From: Chloroflexota bacterium
GTDB lineage: Bacteria; Chloroflexota; Limnocylindria; Limnocylindrales; CSP1-4
Length of the DNA: 6,534 bases
Direction: 5' to 3'
Assembly: GCA_017860675.1 (NCBI GenBank)
Contig: JAGDMV010000105.1
Span: 1-6,534 of the forward strand
Positions 4,769 through 6,534 of this stretch are shown piece after piece. Position 1 is the first letter of the stretch. The number at the start of each line of letters is the position of its first letter. The notes under the pieces were generated by a model. It was given only the letters and a program-made list of their open reading frames with translations, was not told where the DNA came from and did no database searches. A program made the translations under genes and the position numbers.

Positions 4769-6523
4769 ATGAACGACCAGCCTGGCGCACCCGGTTCACG
4801 CCCGCCCGCCCCCTGGGAGGCGGACACCTTCGCCCCGCCGCCGGCCGCAACGCCACCGGCGGCGCCGCCCGAGCCCGGCAAGCCGTGGCCTGTCGAGCTG
4901 TCGCCGCGTCCGGCTCTGCCGACCACGATCCGGGCGATCCTGGGGGCGACTTTCGACGCCTACGCGGCGGACCTCGTGCCGATCCTGGCCCTGTCCGCGC
5001 TGTACGCGGCGCTGTCGGTGCTCTCCGCCGTCAACCCCCTGCTCGGGGTCGTTCTCGCCGTCGCCACGCCGGTCGTGACCTCGATGCTGGTTGCCGTCGC
5101 CGGCGAGCGGCTGCGAACGGGGTCGGTCCGGCCCCGACAGGCGGTCGCCGCCGGAATCCGGCGAGCTGGCTGGGTGTTCGTGTGGTCGTTCCTGGTCGGG
5201 CTGGCGATCGGTGGCCTGGCGCTCCTCGGCACGCTCGGTGCGCTGTTCGCGTTCGGCATCGGAGCCGCTGCCGGCGGGCCGGCGGGCGCGCTCCTCGGCG
5301 GCCTCGGGTCCGGTGCGGTAGCTGCGGCCGCCGTCGCCGTCGGCCTCTTCCTGCTCGCTCGCTGGTCGCTCGCGATCCCGAACATCGTCCTCAACGGCGA
5401 GGGCCCGCTCTCCGGATCACAGGCGAGCACGGAGCGGGTGCGCGGCCGGACGACGCGCATGGCCGCCCTCCTGGTCGTCGCCGGCATCGTCACCTGGGCG
5501 CCGACCCTGGTCGCCTTCGTGCCGGCGCTCCTGGCACGCGGCGACGCAGCCGTGGTGGCCGTCACCGGGGCGCTGGGCATCCTCACCTACCCGGTCCTGC
5601 CGATCGCCTTCACCGTTGCCTACGCGAGGCTGGAGCGGGTTGCGGTCGAGCCGCCGAGACCCCGTTCCCGCCTGGCGCCCGTGCTGGCCGTGGCCACCGG
5701 CGGCATCGTCGCCATCAGCCTGGCCGTCGGCGCCTTCGGCGTCGCCGCGCTCGCCACCGATGTCTCCAACATGGAGGCGAACCGCGGCCGGGTCCTGGCC
5801 GGGACCGGACTCGAGGTCGAGCGCTGCCGGCTGGTCGAGCCGCGTGAGCGGTTCGAGCTCGGCGAGGGCGTGGCCGTCCTCGCCGTGCTGGACCGCCGGC
5901 TGGCGGCGGGCGCGGAGATCACGCTCGTGCTGGTTCGCGATGGTGTGTACATCGGCTCTGCGACCGACTCCTTCGAGACGGCCGTCGACTGCGTCGGCGG
6001 CACGTACACGGCGGCCGACATCTCGCTGGCCGGCGGTCCCGGCCGCTACCTGCTGGAGTACCGCCTCGGCGACGAGCTCCTCGCGACAGGCGGCTTCGAG
6101 GTCGTGACCCGGGCCGGGTCGAGCGCGGCGCCATCTGCCGCCGCGACCGCCACACCGCTGGGCATGGGCCTGCCCACGCCCGCTCCCACACCGACCTCCA
6201 CGCCCGGCGGGACGATTCACTTCGGCACCGGCGCCGGGACGGACGCCTGCGTCGTTGCCGGCGAGACGGCCCGGTTCTCCGTCGGTCAGCTCGTCTTCGT
6301 GGCCGCCGACCTCGGTCGTTCCGTTGCCGCGGGGAGCGAGGTGCGCATCGCCGTCCGCTACGGCGGCACCGAGATCGCAGCCGACGCGGCCACCCTGGGC
6401 GAGTCGACGGCGTGCCTGGACGGGAGCCTGCCGACCTCCGGTCTGCCGGCAGGTCGCTACACGGTGGAGTACGGCGTCGACGGCGAGGTCCTGGCTGGCG
6501 GCGAGTTCGAGCTGGTCCCGTAG
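4769..6523 (+). CDS. Multi-pass membrane protein with two extracellular Cys-pair repeat domains
   Basis: The 584-residue product has three parts. Residues 1-51 are Pro/Ala-rich and probably disordered in the cytoplasm. Residues about 52-330 carry roughly seven hydrophobic segments (69-88, 91-111, 135-162, 172-197, 231-255, 261-286, 303-328). Their opening TTIRAILGATFDAYAADLVP and the WSLAIPNIVLNGEGPL loop recall the membrane domain found with glycerophosphodiester phosphodiesterases and related uncharacterised membrane proteins. No phosphodiesterase domain is present. Arg-rich loops fall at 113-132, 221-230 and 287-301, which puts the N-terminus inside and the C-terminus outside. Residues about 348-446 and 488-584 are two copies of a beta-rich domain (C353/C408 and C494/C549), joined by a Ser/Thr/Pro/Ala linker (about 448-485). 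The last motif of each copy is GGFEVV or GGEFELV. Function is unknown; binding or sensing outside the membrane is a guess. The ATG is fixed by the GGGAGG site. Only one Lys (K38) occurs in the protein. Confidence 0.88.
   Translation: MNDQPGAPGSRPPAPWEADTFAPPPAATPPAAPPEPGKPWPVELSPRPALPTTIRAILGATFDAYAADLVPILALSALYAALSVLSAVNPLLGVVLAVATPVVTSMLVAVAGERLRTGSVRPRQAVAAGIRRAGWVFVWSFLVGLAIGGLALLGTLGALFAFGIGAAAGGPAGALLGGLGSGAVAAAAVAVGLFLLARWSLAIPNIVLNGEGPLSGSQASTERVRGRTTRMAALLVVAGIVTWAPTLVAFVPALLARGDAAVVAVTGALGILTYPVLPIAFTVAYARLERVAVEPPRPRSRLAPVLAVATGGIVAISLAVGAFGVAALATDVSNMEANRGRVLAGTGLEVERCRLVEPRERFELGEGVAVLAVLDRRLAAGAEITLVLVRDGVYIGSATDSFETAVDCVGGTYTAADISLAGGPGRYLLEYRLGDELLATGGFEVVTRAGSSAAPSAAATATPLGMGLPTPAPTPTSTPGGTIHFGTGAGTDACVVAGETARFSVGQLVFVAADLGRSVAAGSEVRIAVRYGGTEIAADAATLGESTACLDGSLPTSGLPAGRYTVEYGVDGEVLAGGEFELVP
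5825..6106 (+). repeat. Domain repeat 1 in the membrane protein
   Basis: This encodes residues 353-446, from C353 to the GGFEVV ending. It shares with repeat 2 the order Cys, RFELGEG (RFSVGQL), LAAGAEI (VAAGSEV), Cys, a PGRYLLEY (AGRYTVEY) motif and a GGFEVV (GGEFELV) end. The similarity is at protein level, not in DNA. Confidence 0.75.
6248..6517 (+). repeat. Domain repeat 2 in the membrane protein
   Basis: This encodes residues 494-583, from C494 to the GGEFELV ending. The C494-C549 spacing of 55 residues is exactly that of C353-C408 in repeat 1. It aligns with repeat 1 with one gap of about four residues in the second half. Confidence 0.75.
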
Positions 6524-6534
6524 CCGGCGCCTGC

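Overview
This is a very GC-rich stretch with all four genes on the + strand. The proteins are rich in Ala, Arg and Pro and almost free of lysine: two Lys in the 563-residue protein, one in the 565-residue protein and one in the 584-residue protein. Short spacers, one apparently leaderless gene and the protein families present suggest a high-GC Chloroflexota (Limnocylindria-like) or a deep actinobacterial genome. That placement is inference from style; there is no rRNA or marker gene here.

Layout: (1) bases 2-1099 hold the 3' part of a gene that begins outside the window. Its product has a Pro/Ala/Thr-rich linker, then a domain carrying a D...ExE arrangement like that of PD-(D/E)xK nucleases, and it ends in a QLALF peptide resembling a sliding-clamp-binding motif. 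The C-terminal block recalls the tails of Chloroflexota DNA-methylase-like proteins, so a DNA-modification or restriction role is possible but unproven. A perfect 6-bp hairpin follows the stop codon directly. (2) Bases 1188-2879 and 2933-4630 hold two paralogous DUF885-family genes (putative metallopeptidases with HEAVPGHH and EGWALYTE motifs) in tandem, 53 bp apart and probably one transcript. The first seems leaderless, with a -10-like TAGGCT six bases before the ATG; the second has a strong Shine-Dalgarno sequence. (3) A 138-bp spacer holds weak hairpins and a tentative promoter. (4) Bases 4769-6523 encode a multi-pass membrane protein with a disordered N-terminus, about seven membrane segments and two copies of a ~90-residue C-terminal domain. 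Each copy has a Cys pair exactly 55 residues apart, and charge distribution predicts that they sit outside the cell.

How the parts work together: the DUF885 pair is most simply read as two cytoplasmic peptidases with related but diverged substrates, since neither has a signal peptide. The membrane protein may be transcribed separately and nothing ties it to the peptidases beyond proximity. I see no mobile element, CRISPR array, tRNA or rRNA. No wholly new multi-gene system is evident. The least explained items are the tail of gene 1 and the extracellular repeat pair of gene 4.
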